A DNA stretch of 32,292 nucleotides from Acidimicrobiales bacterium (GTDB lineage: Bacteria; Actinomycetota; Acidimicrobiia; Acidimicrobiales; UBA8190). Shown piece after piece: positions 6,281-14,476 of this stretch. A program made the position numbers and the translations under genes. The stretch lies in contig DATKSK010000060.1 of NCBI GenBank assembly GCA_035531755.1, forward strand, positions 1 to 32,292, in the 5' to 3' direction. Positions within the stretch are counted from its first letter, which is position 1. Each line of letters starts with the position of its first letter. The notes under the pieces were generated by a model that had not been told where the DNA came from, did no database searches, and worked only from the letters and a program-made list of their open reading frames with translations.

Positions 6281-7528
6281 ATGCGAACGCAGAGAATGAT
6301 TTCGAGAGCACTATTGGTGGGGGGAACGCTCGTGGCTGCCGGCGTCCTGACGCTCGGCTACGCCACGAGCTCGTTCGCCAGCAGCCCGCGGTGCGAGAGC
6401 ACCCAGCTGACGGTGGTGAAGACCGACACCGGCGGGAAGGCCCTGGCAGGGGCCAGTTTCCGTCTGTACACGGTCACCCACGACGGCAAGCAGGGCGATG
6501 CCACGTCGTGGCAGGGCACGACCAAGCTCGGGAATGACGGCCGGGCGACCGTCGTCTTCCAGAACGTCGCCGCCGGCAAGTACTTCGTCGTCGAGACCGC
6601 TCCGCCCGCCGGATACTCGGCAGGCGCGGCGCAGTTGGTCACGCTCCTGGCGGAGACCCAGCAGGTCACCTTCACGGACACCCCGCTCCTGGGCTCGGTG
6701 ACGGTCAAGAAGGTCGACCAGGCCGGAGCACCGCTGGCGGGGGCCGGCTTCACGCTCTTCACCAGCGTGTCCGAGCCCGCAGCCCGGTCCGCAGGGATCG
6801 GGACGTCCACCGGCAAGTCGTGCCAGATCACGGGCGTGAGCGGTGGGTCGGCGCAGTGCACCATCGCCGACGTGCCCGCAGCCTCGTACTGGGTCGAGGA
6901 GACCACGGTGCCCGCCGGCTACACCGGTGCCGACCCGTTGGCCGTGACGGTGCTGCCCGGTCAGGCGGCCACGGTCACCTTCACCGACACCTTGAAGGCC
7001 ACGCCACCGGCACTCGGTTCGATCACCGTGTCGAAGGCCGACAACGCCGGCAAGGCGCTGGCGGGTGCGGGCTTCACGCTCTACACCGACGCCAATGGCG
7101 CCCCCGGAGTGGCGGTCGGCCCAGCCCCGGCTCTCACCGCGGTGAGCGGTGGGATCGCAGCGGTCACGTTCTCGGACGTGGTCGCCGGCACGTACTGGGT
7201 GGAGGAGACCACGGTGCCTGACGGCTACGTGGGCGCGCTGCCCAAGAGCGTGACGGTCGAGGCGGGACAGAACGCCACGGTGAGCTTCGTCGACGAGCCC
7301 AAGCCGCTGGAAAGCCCGGCGGGCGGAGGAGCGGTGACGCCCACCTCCGTGCCGACGGTGGCGACGCCCACCTCCGTGCCGACGGTGGCGACGCCGATCA
7401 CCGGAGCGACGACCACGCACACGGGTCTCCCGTTTGCCGGCTCGAAGCCCCTCGTGATCGGGACATCGATCTTCGGTGTGGGCCTGATGGCAGCGGGAGC
7501 GCTGCTGAGGCGCCGGGTGCTCGCATAG
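6281..7528 (+). CDS. Sortase-anchored surface protein with three SpaA/CnaB-like domains
   Basis: This 415-residue protein has a signal peptide (1-33, cleavage likely after SFA), then three repeats of about 100 residues (roughly 41-138, 139-245, 246-345). Each has the SpaA/CnaB pattern: an early lysine strand (VVKTD, VKKVD, VSKAD), LAGAxFxLYT, and a late VEET-x-PxGY with the glutamate expected to help form a Lys-Asn isopeptide bond. A Thr/Pro/Val linker (346-382) with a 9-residue direct repeat leads to LPFAG (383-387), a membrane helix and RRR, which is a variant LPxxG cell-wall sorting signal. It is probably a wall-anchored adhesin or pilus subunit. No sortase or partner pilin is nearby. The ATG at 6281 starts exactly at the signal peptide; the frame is open upstream to 6224. 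Confidence 0.85.
   Translation: MRTQRMISRALLVGGTLVAAGVLTLGYATSSFASSPRCESTQLTVVKTDTGGKALAGASFRLYTVTHDGKQGDATSWQGTTKLGNDGRATVVFQNVAAGKYFVVETAPPAGYSAGAAQLVTLLAETQQVTFTDTPLLGSVTVKKVDQAGAPLAGAGFTLFTSVSEPAARSAGIGTSTGKSCQITGVSGGSAQCTIADVPAASYWVEETTVPAGYTGADPLAVTVLPGQAATVTFTDTLKATPPALGSITVSKADNAGKALAGAGFTLYTDANGAPGVAVGPAPALTAVSGGIAAVTFSDVVAGTYWVEETTVPDGYVGALPKSVTVEAGQNATVSFVDEPKPLESPAGGGAVTPTSVPTVATPTSVPTVATPITGATTTHTGLPFAGSKPLVIGTSIFGVGLMAAGALLRRRVLA
7337..7390 (+). repeat. 27-bp perfect tandem duplication in the linker
   Basis: Two identical 27-bp copies (7337-7363, 7364-7390) encode the Thr/Pro/Ser/Val linker before the sorting signal of the surface protein. Copy number may vary between strains and change stalk length. 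Confidence 0.85.
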
Positions 7529-7610
7529 GTCCGGGTTCCCCGGCATCGACCCTGGGGGTCGCCGGTTCGGTGAGCACCAGCGGTCCCGGGGGCACCGTCC
7601 CAGAAGCAGC

Positions 7611-7657
7611 CCGACGGCTCACCCGAGCAGGATTGCGATGCTCGGGTGAGCCGTCGG
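7611..7657. terminator. Strong hairpin terminator after the surface-protein gene
   Basis: A perfect 19-bp inverted repeat (7611-7629 with 7639-7657) encloses a 9-nt loop, 82 bp after the surface-protein stop. No T-run follows, as is common for terminators in GC-rich actinobacteria. It insulates the enolase gene from the surface-protein transcript. Confidence 0.8.
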
Positions 7658-7755
7658 CGCGCTTGTCCGGCCGGCCCGAGATGTGACCTTCGGCCCGGGT
7701 GCGCCGGCCCCCGGAATGTGAAGCTGAGCGGACCCGGTGCGAGGGAGGGCGGCTC

Positions 7756-9018
7756 ATGGACGTGCGTATCGAGAAGGTCGACGCCATCGAGGTGCTCGAT
7801 TCGCGCGGACGGCCGACGTTGTCGGTCACGATGACGCTGACGGGAGGCGTCATCGCTCGCGCCGGCGTGCCGTCGGGGGCTTCGACGGGCTCCCGGGAGG
7901 CCGTCGAGCTGCGCGACGGTGACCCTGACCGGTTCGGCGGTGGGGGCGTGCGCGGCGCGGTCGGCGCGGTCAACGGTGAGATCGCCGCCGCCATCGGGCG
8001 GCGCACGTTCTCGGGCCAGGCCGAGCTGGACCAGACCCTGATCGAGCTGGACGGCACCGAGAACAAGAGCCGGCTCGGAGCCAATGCCATTGTCGGCGTG
8101 TCCATGGCCGGCGCCCGGGCGATGGCCAGCGCGGCCGGCGTCCCGCTGTGGCGCTCGCTCAACCCCTCGGCCGTGGCTCCCCGGCTTCCCGTTCCGCACT
8201 TCAATGTCGTCAACGGCGGAGTCCATGCGCCGAACGACCTCGATTTTCAGGAGTTCATGGTGGCGCCGCTCGGCGCCCCGACGATGGCCGAGGCCGTGCG
8301 CGCCGGCGCCGAGGTCTACGCCGCCCTGCGCACGCTCCTTGCCGGCAGGGGCGAGGCCACGGGCCTCGGTGACGAAGGCGGCTTCGCCCCCCAGATCGCC
8401 GAGCCCGAGGCGGTCCTGGGTGTCCTGGTCGAGGCGATCGGGCAGGCGGGGTACCGTGCCGGGCGCGACGGGGTCATGATCGCCCTCGATCCGGCGGCCA
8501 GCGAGTTCCACCGCGACGGCATGTACAGCGTCGCGGGCGAGAAGCTCTCGAGCGACGACATGGTCGACCGGTACGCCGCCATCGCCGACGCATTCCCAGT
8601 GTGGAGCCTCGAGGACGGTCTGGCCGAGGGTGACTGGGACGGCTGGGTCCGGCTCACCGCTCGGCTGGGGGACCGATTGCAGCTCGTGGGGGACGACCTT
8701 CTCGTCACGAACCCGGCCATCATCGCCGACGCCATCGACCGACGGGCCGGGAACGCCGCGCTGATCAAGGTCAACCAGATCGGCACGGTCACCGAGACGC
8801 TCGCGGCCATGGCCACGTGCCGGGCCGGCGGGTGGGCGCAGATGGTGTCGCACCGCTCGGGCGAGACCGAGGACTCGTTCATCGCCGACCTGGCCGTCGG
8901 AACGGGGTGCGGGCAGATCAAGAGCGGGGCACCCGCGCGCGGCGAGCGAGTGGCCAAGTACAACCGCCTCATCGAGATCGAGGCGGGCGAGGCGCTGCCC
9001 TACGGACCGGGCGGCTGA
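7756..9018 (+). CDS. eno: Enolase (phosphopyruvate hydratase), divergent
   Basis: This 420-residue enzyme interconverts 2-phosphoglycerate and phosphoenolpyruvate. The active site is complete: E207 in GDEGGFAP, K338 in LIKVNQIG, H366-R-S in VSHRSGETED, and metal ligands D245, E286 and D313. The N-terminal loop GASTG is present. The segment usually NGGxHADNNVDIQEF reads NGGVHAPNDLDFQEF, so the sequence is more divergent than most housekeeping enolases, though the His and Glu are kept. The start is set by GAGGGAGGG, 6 nt before ATG 7756. It stands alone, away from the usual actinobacterial enolase neighbours (septum protein DivIC, ppx), so it may be a second copy. Confidence 0.92.
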   Translation: MDVRIEKVDAIEVLDSRGRPTLSVTMTLTGGVIARAGVPSGASTGSREAVELRDGDPDRFGGGGVRGAVGAVNGEIAAAIGRRTFSGQAELDQTLIELDGTENKSRLGANAIVGVSMAGARAMASAAGVPLWRSLNPSAVAPRLPVPHFNVVNGGVHAPNDLDFQEFMVAPLGAPTMAEAVRAGAEVYAALRTLLAGRGEATGLGDEGGFAPQIAEPEAVLGVLVEAIGQAGYRAGRDGVMIALDPAASEFHRDGMYSVAGEKLSSDDMVDRYAAIADAFPVWSLEDGLAEGDWDGWVRLTARLGDRLQLVGDDLLVTNPAIIADAIDRRAGNAALIKVNQIGTVTETLAAMATCRAGGWAQMVSHRSGETEDSFIADLAVGTGCGQIKSGAPARGERVAKYNRLIEIEAGEALPYGPGG

Positions 9019-9312
9019 CCGGGCGCCACCCTCGGCTCTCCGGGGATCAGTTCGGACAGACGCAGGCGACGAGTACTGCACAAGAGCCTGTTGCATCAAC
9101 TCCACCGGCGATCTGCCAACGCCCTGGTAGCGCGCGCGTCATCGCCACCACCTATCAGGGCTGGAGGTCCCCCTGCTGGCCCCCAGGCCGGACAGCACGA
9201 TCTCCTTGGCGTCTGGCGTGCCTTGGAGGAGCCCGCCGAGCGCGCGCGACGCGCCAGCATTTAGGGCCTTTCGGCTCTGATCTTCCGCACCACACGCGCC
9301 GATCTGGCTGCA
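9019..9312. other. 294-bp gap without recognisable gene
   Basis: No coding frame with actinobacterial codon bias, tRNA or terminator is seen. The sequence is less GC-rich than upstream and marks the left edge of the lower-GC block. A short CTGTTGCATCAAC stretch near 9088 faintly recalls insertion-sequence ends, but no matching partner was found. Confidence 0.5.
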
Positions 9313-10395
9313 ATGGCGCGTGCAGAAGCTCTCGTGACTGCCGATGCCGGACAGAGATGGCGATTTGTCGTCGGCTCGGTGCTGGCTGGGTTGGTGACTC
9401 TCATCTTCCTGCTGTGGATCGTCCTGGGCATCGATGGGCCACGCGTGACAGACGGGGTCGACGACATCGGGGAACTGGTGGCTGCATTGTGTGCCGCCCT
9501 CGTCTGTGGCGTGGCAGCACGGCGAGCGTCAGCGGGCCGAGCCAGCTGGGCGCTCCTAGCTGCGTCAAGCTTCGCGTGGGCGGTCGGGGAATCCCTGTGG
9601 AGCTACTACGACCTCATCAAGGGTGTACAGGTCCCGTTCCCGTCTCTGGCCGATGTCGGATTCCTTGCGGCCGTTCCTCTGGCGTGTGCAGGGCTCTTGC
9701 TCTTCCCCAGCTCTCCGAGACGCACGGCGCATCGCATCCAGGGCGTTGTTGACGGTTGCATAATCGCAACGTCGCTGCTCTTCGCCAGCTGGGCGACGAT
9801 TCTCGGTCCCCTGTACCGATCTCACCAAGGTGGCGTGCTCAAGCAGGTTCTGTCGCTCGCGTATCCGATGAGCGACGTGGTGATGGTGTCCTTGGTCGTC
9901 ATCTTGATCGCGCGTGCCGGACGGCGCGGATGGGTGAGCTTGGGTTTGGTGATGGCGGGCCTGGCTGCTTTCGCCATAGCCGACAGTTCCTTCACGTATT
10001 TGACAGAGGTGAATAGCTACGGCAGCGGGAACTTCCTGGACACTGGCTGGGTCGCGGGCTACCTGTTGATCGGTCTGGGGGCGCTGTGGGCGATCACCTC
10101 ACCCTCGCGCCACGCCGAACAAGCCGATGAATCGGTGATGTCGCTGGTGGCTCCGCATGTGCCAGTGCTGGTCGTGCTGGCGGTGACCGCAATACAGCTA
10201 CTGCGCGGGCGACACATCGAGCCCGTTGCCTGGGTCATCGTGTTCGTTCTCGTGCTGCTCGTCCTTGGCCGTGAAGTGCTGCGTATGTGGGATCAGGCGG
10301 TTGCCGTCCGGCTGCACGCCCACACCATCGAACCAGCAGATGGACCGACGCGGGCTCACGATCCAGAAGCCGACGCCGCGTTCGTAGGTCGGTGA
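9313..10395 (+). CDS. Orphan multi-pass membrane sensor-like protein
   Basis: This 360-residue protein has about eight to nine hydrophobic segments in a row from residue 18 to 320, then a short polar tail. Segments such as SSFAWAVGESLWSYYDL and PFPSLADVGFLAAVPL resemble the N-terminal membrane sensor halves of actinobacterial diguanylate cyclases and histidine kinases. In those proteins a cytosolic output domain follows the last helix. Here the protein stops about 35 residues after it, with no GGDEF, EAL, PAS or kinase part and none in the next 500 bp. It could be a truncated gene or a stand-alone membrane sensor. No ribosome-binding site is seen before ATG 9313. Codon use is less GC3-rich than in the core genes. 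Function is not known. Confidence 0.65.
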   Translation: MARAEALVTADAGQRWRFVVGSVLAGLVTLIFLLWIVLGIDGPRVTDGVDDIGELVAALCAALVCGVAARRASAGRASWALLAASSFAWAVGESLWSYYDLIKGVQVPFPSLADVGFLAAVPLACAGLLLFPSSPRRTAHRIQGVVDGCIIATSLLFASWATILGPLYRSHQGGVLKQVLSLAYPMSDVVMVSLVVILIARAGRRGWVSLGLVMAGLAAFAIADSSFTYLTEVNSYGSGNFLDTGWVAGYLLIGLGALWAITSPSRHAEQADESVMSLVAPHVPVLVVLAVTAIQLLRGRHIEPVAWVIVFVLVLLVLGREVLRMWDQAVAVRLHAHTIEPADGPTRAHDPEADAAFVGR

Positions 10396-10401
10396 GCTGT
10401 G

Positions 10402-10629
10402 ATGAGTGGATACCGCCCCGGCCCCGTGTCGAGCGGTTCTTCCGTGCGACTCCTGGCCCCGCCGGTTGGACAGCGTTCCCCGACGAGAAGTGCTACATAC
10501 ACGTCGCGATCCGTCGGCACCGCCAGCGCAAGACACTGGACCGCTTGGGTCGTCCACTCCATCATGCTCGCGACGACTGCGTTCGCCATTCTCGATCTGT
10601 GGCTCTTGGTGTCGTCCGTGCACCGCTAG
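10402..10629 (+). CDS. Possible small single-pass membrane protein
   Basis: A 75-residue frame starts 7 bp after the preceding stop (an alternative GTG lies at 10399). It has a Ser/Arg/Pro-rich N-terminus and one hydrophobic helix near the C-terminus (WVVHSIMLATTAFAILDLWL) followed by a short tail. Basic residues before the helix predict an inside N-terminus. The closeness to the upstream gene suggests coupling. I do not recognise a family. It may be a genuine small protein or the decayed remainder of a longer one. Confidence 0.35.
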   Translation: MSGYRPGPVSSGSSVRLLAPPVGQRSPTRSATYTSRSVGTASARHWTAWVVHSIMLATTAFAILDLWLLVSSVHR

Positions 10630-10960
10630 ACCAACTGGCGGCGCCACACGTGCGCGCCTCGATTCAGACGGGCCGATGCCCCGGACCCCCTGCCACGGTG
10701 GCGCCAGCCCCAAAGCGGCCCCGAGCGTGGAGCGCCTTCTCAGGGGTGGGCCAACGGCGGGTTGGCGTCTGGGACGGTGCGCGGCCTTGCCTGTGACGGG
10801 GATCCGGGCCGTGGCCGCGGGAGGCGGGGCGACGCGGTCGCGGCCGCGGCCTGAGGAATGGCTCCTCGGGACCAGGCGGTCGAGATCGGCCGGATCCCAG
10901 ACGCAGGTCGTGGGTCCTGCCCACCATCACCTCCAGCTTCTGTCCGTTGTCGTCCCCAAG
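10630..10960. other. Gene-poor stretch before the acyltransferase
   Basis: About 330 bp contain no frame with convincing codon bias on either strand. Several short GC-rich inverted segments occur near 10800-10850 (GGCCGCG-type words), but none forms a clear terminator. It looks like decayed or spacer DNA inside the lower-GC block. Confidence 0.5.
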
Positions 10961-10966
10961 TACCCT
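10961..10966 (+). promoter_or_regulatory. Leaderless-type -10 box for the acyltransferase
   Basis: TACCCT is followed by 7 nt (CGGCCGC) and ATG at 10974, with no ribosome-binding site. The hexamer and spacing are identical to those before mec. Confidence 0.6.
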
Positions 10967-10973
10967 CGGCCGC

Positions 10974-13091
10974 ATGCCTGATGGAGTGACGGGACGGAAG
11001 GGATTACCGGATCCGGACACGAGCGCCCGAGATGGTCGGTTCCTGGCGTCGGGGGACGAATCGGGCACAGCCCCCGGGGACCGTCCGTTCCGACCCGACG
11101 TCGAGGGCCTCCGTGCCGTCGCCGTACTCCTGGTGGTGCTGTTTCACGCCGGCGTCTCGGCACTCTCGGGCGGCTATATCGGCGTCGACGTCTTCTTCGT
11201 CATCTCGGGGTTTGTCATCACCGGCGTGCTGCTCCGGGAGCGGGCCTCGTCGGGCCGGACGTCGATCCTCGCGTTCTATGGTCGCCGCTGCCGTCGGATC
11301 ATCCCGGCGGCCTCGTTGGTCATCGTCGCGACGGTGGCCATGGCGTACATCTTTCTGGGCAACGTGACGGGTGGCCTAACGGCAACGGACGGGCGGTGGG
11401 CGAGTGTCTTCCTCGCCAACTTCCACTTCACCGCCATCGGAACGGACTACCTGGCTTCGCAGCGACCGCCATCCCCGCTTCAGAACTTCTGGTCGCTCTC
11501 GGTCGAAGAGCAGTTCTATGTCGTCTACCCGACGCTGTTCCTGCTGCTGGCCGGTATCCGCACCCGCCTTTCGCTCCGCGCTCGTCTCGCTATGGGCCTC
11601 GTGATCGTCATTGGGGTATCGCTGACCTTCTCGATTCTGGACACCGCGAGCCACCCGACCGGCGCCTATTTCTCCCCGTTCACCCGGGCGTGGGAGCTCG
11701 CGCTCGGTGCTCTGGTGGCGGTGGGGACCCCGTGGTTGTTGAAGATTCCCGAACACCTGGCGGCCGTCGCCTCGTGGCTCGGTCTCGGAGCCATCCTCGG
11801 TGCCGCCTTCGTCTTCAGCACCCAGACCGCGTACCCCGGCTCGCTGGTGTCGATCCCCGTCGCCGGTTCGGCACTCATCATCGCGGCCGGGGTACGGGCG
11901 CCTCGTCTGGGCGTCGAATCACTCCTCCGCTTGGCACCGCTTCGCGGGTTGGGGAAGCTCTCCTACTCGCTGTACTTGTGGCACTGGCCCATCCTGCTCG
12001 TGGCAGCCGAGCACAGCGGGAGGACGAGCCTCTCCGTTCCGGAGAACCTCGGTTGGGTGCTGGTAGCGCTCGTGGCGTCATTGGTCACCTACCTGCTGGT
12101 CGAAAACCCCGTCCGCCACGCCCGGCCCTTGGTTCGCGTCCGCTGGGCGAGTGTGGCCCTGGGTGTGGGGATCACGGCCGTGGCCCTGGGGATCGTCTCG
12201 CTTCAGGCCGCCGTGGTCGGTGGCACACCCTCGGCCCCGGTGCGAACAGCCTCGTCCGCACCCCGTGCCGCCTCGCTGCAGACCGTCCTGAAACTGGTGG
12301 CGGCATCCGATTCGATCCGGACGGTCCCGCCGGACCTCACGCCACCGCTGTCGTTCGCCGTGCCGGCGCCCCGGTGGAACCTCGGACAGCCCCCCGCCCG
12401 CTGTGTCGCGACGATCAATCGCAGCATGGTCCCGGCCTGCGCATTCGGCGATCGCGTCGGGACCCGCACCATGGTCCTCTATGGGGACTCCCACGCGGCC
12501 ATGTGGTTCCAGGCCCTGGATTCCATCGCCACGCGAACCGGTTGGAGACTGATCGTCCTCTCCAAGTTGGGATGCCTCGCCGATCCCCTCCCCGCTCCCA
12601 CCCCGCGCGAGGCGACGGAGTGGAAAGCATGTGACCAGTGGCACACGTTCGCCCTGGCCCGCATCAACCGGATCGACCCGAACCTTCTGGTCGTTACCCA
12701 GGCGATCACCCAGACCCGGCTTCTCGCGGACGTGTACACACCCTCGCAGTGGCACGACGGCATGACCCAGCTGCTCAGACGGGTGAGGGCACAGGCAACG
12801 GTGGTCCTCGGCAACATCCCGGACAGCGGAGGTCCCTCCTGCGTGGCCGGTCACCGAGACGATGTCCAGGCGTGTTCTCGCATGCCCTTCACCGCGTACA
12901 ACAACGCCGAACGTCAGGCCGCCATCGCAGAAGGAGCACGCTATGTCGATGTCACGCCCTGGTTCTGCGCCAAGAGGTGCAACCCCATCATCGGGAACTA
13001 CGACGTGTACTTCAACAGCACGCACATCGCTGTCCGCTACACGCATTTCCTCGAACGTGTGCTCGCACAGGGACTCGGCCTTTCGGGGTAG
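10974..13091 (+). CDS. OafA-type acyltransferase 3 fused to an SGNH domain
   Basis: This 705-residue integral membrane protein has an acyltransferase-3 domain of about ten helices (residues 38-410). It has RPDVEGLRAVAVLLVVLFHAG with the conserved H58, FWSLSVEEQFYVVYP and SLYLWHWP. A linker leads to a C-terminal SGNH-hydrolase-like domain with GDSH at 504-507 and the final His at 684. Such proteins move acetyl groups across the membrane onto cell-wall polysaccharide, peptidoglycan or lipid-linked sugars. The SGNH D-x-x-H motif reads N681-S-T-H684, so the acidic residue is replaced. Extra cysteines in the C-terminal domain fit an extracellular location. The start at 10974, not 10947, is chosen from the leaderless promoter. 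Confidence 0.9.
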   Translation: MPDGVTGRKGLPDPDTSARDGRFLASGDESGTAPGDRPFRPDVEGLRAVAVLLVVLFHAGVSALSGGYIGVDVFFVISGFVITGVLLRERASSGRTSILAFYGRRCRRIIPAASLVIVATVAMAYIFLGNVTGGLTATDGRWASVFLANFHFTAIGTDYLASQRPPSPLQNFWSLSVEEQFYVVYPTLFLLLAGIRTRLSLRARLAMGLVIVIGVSLTFSILDTASHPTGAYFSPFTRAWELALGALVAVGTPWLLKIPEHLAAVASWLGLGAILGAAFVFSTQTAYPGSLVSIPVAGSALIIAAGVRAPRLGVESLLRLAPLRGLGKLSYSLYLWHWPILLVAAEHSGRTSLSVPENLGWVLVALVASLVTYLLVENPVRHARPLVRVRWASVALGVGITAVALGIVSLQAAVVGGTPSAPVRTASSAPRAASLQTVLKLVAASDSIRTVPPDLTPPLSFAVPAPRWNLGQPPARCVATINRSMVPACAFGDRVGTRTMVLYGDSHAAMWFQALDSIATRTGWRLIVLSKLGCLADPLPAPTPREATEWKACDQWHTFALARINRIDPNLLVVTQAITQTRLLADVYTPSQWHDGMTQLLRRVRAQATVVLGNIPDSGGPSCVAGHRDDVQACSRMPFTAYNNAERQAAIAEGARYVDVTPWFCAKRCNPIIGNYDVYFNSTHIAVRYTHFLERVLAQGLGLSG

Positions 13092-13105
13092 GGCACCGCC
13101 TCCGA

Positions 13106-13133
13106 CGTCGAGCGTCCTCGACGCTCCTCGACG
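13106..13133. terminator. Possible hairpin after the acyltransferase gene
   Basis: CGTCGAG (13106-13112) can pair with CTCGACG (13127-13133), and within it GAGCGTC-CTC-GACGCTC (13110-13126) forms an alternative 7-bp hairpin. It lies 15 bp after the stop codon. No T-run follows. Confidence 0.4.
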
Positions 13134-13333
13134 AGGACCCGAACAGCACGAGACGACCGCTCGATGTCCTCGATCCAGCCGTGCATCGCTGTTCCCAGGA
13201 GTCGAGAACGTCGACCGAGCTACCGGCGAGGCGTGGGGATCGCACCGAACAGGGCCTCTGGATGTCCGGCGTGGGCCGACACGGTGGAGCAGTCGTCTGC
13301 TTCGGGCCTGGTAGCGGCGACGATGTGCCGCGT

Positions 13334-14209
13334 CTAGCGCAGGCGCCACTCCACGCGCTCGCCCGAGGCGAATCGCTGCTGGCCTTCTGCGAGCGCCTCG
13401 GGGTCGTTGCCGAGACCGACAAAGGCCCACCCGAGCCCGAGCGCCTGGCCCCGTGACAGCTCGCGCCCGGCCCAAAGGGCACGCAGGGTTCCCTGGACAG
13501 CGACGGGGTGGGCCTTGGCGATGACGCCCGCCGCCCACCCGGCCCGCTCGCGCAGCTCGGCGGCCGGTACGACCTCGGTGACGAGGCCGATCTGCAGGGC
13601 GCGCTGAGCGCTCATGCGCTCCTCGCTGCCGAGGAGCGTCAGGCGGACCAGGTCGCCGAAGGGCATGCGGCCCGTCATCTGCAAGGGCTCGAAGGCCGCG
13701 GCCATGTTGAACGTCAGGTGCGGGTCGAAGAACGTGGCGTGTTCGGCGGCGATGATGAAGTCGACCTCGCCCAGCATGTAGAAGGCACCGCCACACGCGA
13801 TCCCGTTCACCGCCGCGATCACCGGCTTCCACAGGTCGTTGCTCTTCGGCCCGAGGTTCTCGCCGGGGTCGTCGAACATGAACGGCGTCGTCCCCGAGCC
13901 GATGTGCACGGCCTCGCTGTCGTCCTCCGGGCCGGCGCTGCCGTCGGTCGCCGTCGAATAGCCGGCGCGGCCGGGCCTGGGGCCGTCGGCCATGGCCTCG
14001 GAGCGGTCGATGCCCGTGCAGAAGGCCCTCTCGCCCGCCCCCGTGAGCACGACGACCCGGACCGCGTCGTGGCGCCGTAGCCACCGCCACAGTGTCCGCA
14101 GCTCGCGCTGCATGGTCGTGTTGAAGGAGTTGAGGACCTCGGGCCGGTCCAGCGTGACCCGTGCCACGCCCTCGGACTCCTCGTAGCCGAGCGTCTCGAA
14201 CTCGGGCAT
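13334..14209 (-). CDS. Atypical enoyl-CoA hydratase/isomerase (crotonase) family protein
   Basis: This 291-residue crotonase-fold protein has the N-terminal VTLDRPEVLNSFN block, the oxyanion-hole segment GERAFCTGID and the second one NGIACGGAFYML. In classical hydratases a glutamate follows GGG-C and another sits in the FGQPE block. Here these read GGAFYML and FFDPHL, so both usual catalytic glutamates appear replaced. It may bind acyl-CoA with a different chemistry, for example isomerase or C-C hydrolase-like. The ATG at 14209 is set by GAGGAAGG just upstream. A minus-strand TACCGT (14265-14270) could be its promoter. It is transcribed divergently from a hot-dog dehydratase gene. Confidence 0.8.
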   Translation of the reverse strand: MPEFETLGYEESEGVARVTLDRPEVLNSFNTTMQRELRTLWRWLRRHDAVRVVVLTGAGERAFCTGIDRSEAMADGPRPGRAGYSTATDGSAGPEDDSEAVHIGSGTTPFMFDDPGENLGPKSNDLWKPVIAAVNGIACGGAFYMLGEVDFIIAAEHATFFDPHLTFNMAAAFEPLQMTGRMPFGDLVRLTLLGSEERMSAQRALQIGLVTEVVPAAELRERAGWAAGVIAKAHPVAVQGTLRALWAGRELSRGQALGLGWAFVGLGNDPEALAEGQQRFASGERVEWRLR

Positions 14210-14329
14210 CGCCCTTCCTCGCCGTGGTTGCCGTGCCCGCGGTGTCCCGTGCGGGGCCGCGGGCACGGTAGCAGGGGCAGTCGGCGGCCGGCACGCCGAA
14301 TCGGTCCGGCAGCCGGTCCGGGCGCGGGG

Positions 14330-14403
14330 CCAGCGGGCTGGGCGGCGGTCCCAGCGGGCGGGCGGGCGGCGGTCCCAGCGGGCGGCCCCGGCGGGCGGGC
14401 GGG
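14330..14403. repeat. GC-rich degenerate tandem repeat between divergent genes
   Basis: Three imperfect copies of a unit of 21-24 bp beginning CCAGCGGGC (at 14330, 14351 and 14375) lie between the crotonase and hot-dog genes. It may be slippage-prone DNA or hold binding sites. No known operator was recognised. Confidence 0.6.
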
Positions 14404-14476
14404 AGTCGCACCCCTCGGGCGACCCCGGCTACCTTGTCGCTCCGGGTCGCTCCGGCGACGGCACGGGGAGGACCAG

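Noticed and set aside
9080-9110. Insertion-sequence-like end (CTGTTGCATCAAC)
   Set aside because: No matching inverted end, target duplication or transposase remnant was found nearby.
11396-12634. Second gene overlapping the acyltransferase
   Set aside because: It is an Arg/Gly/Pro-rich out-of-frame shadow with no domain.
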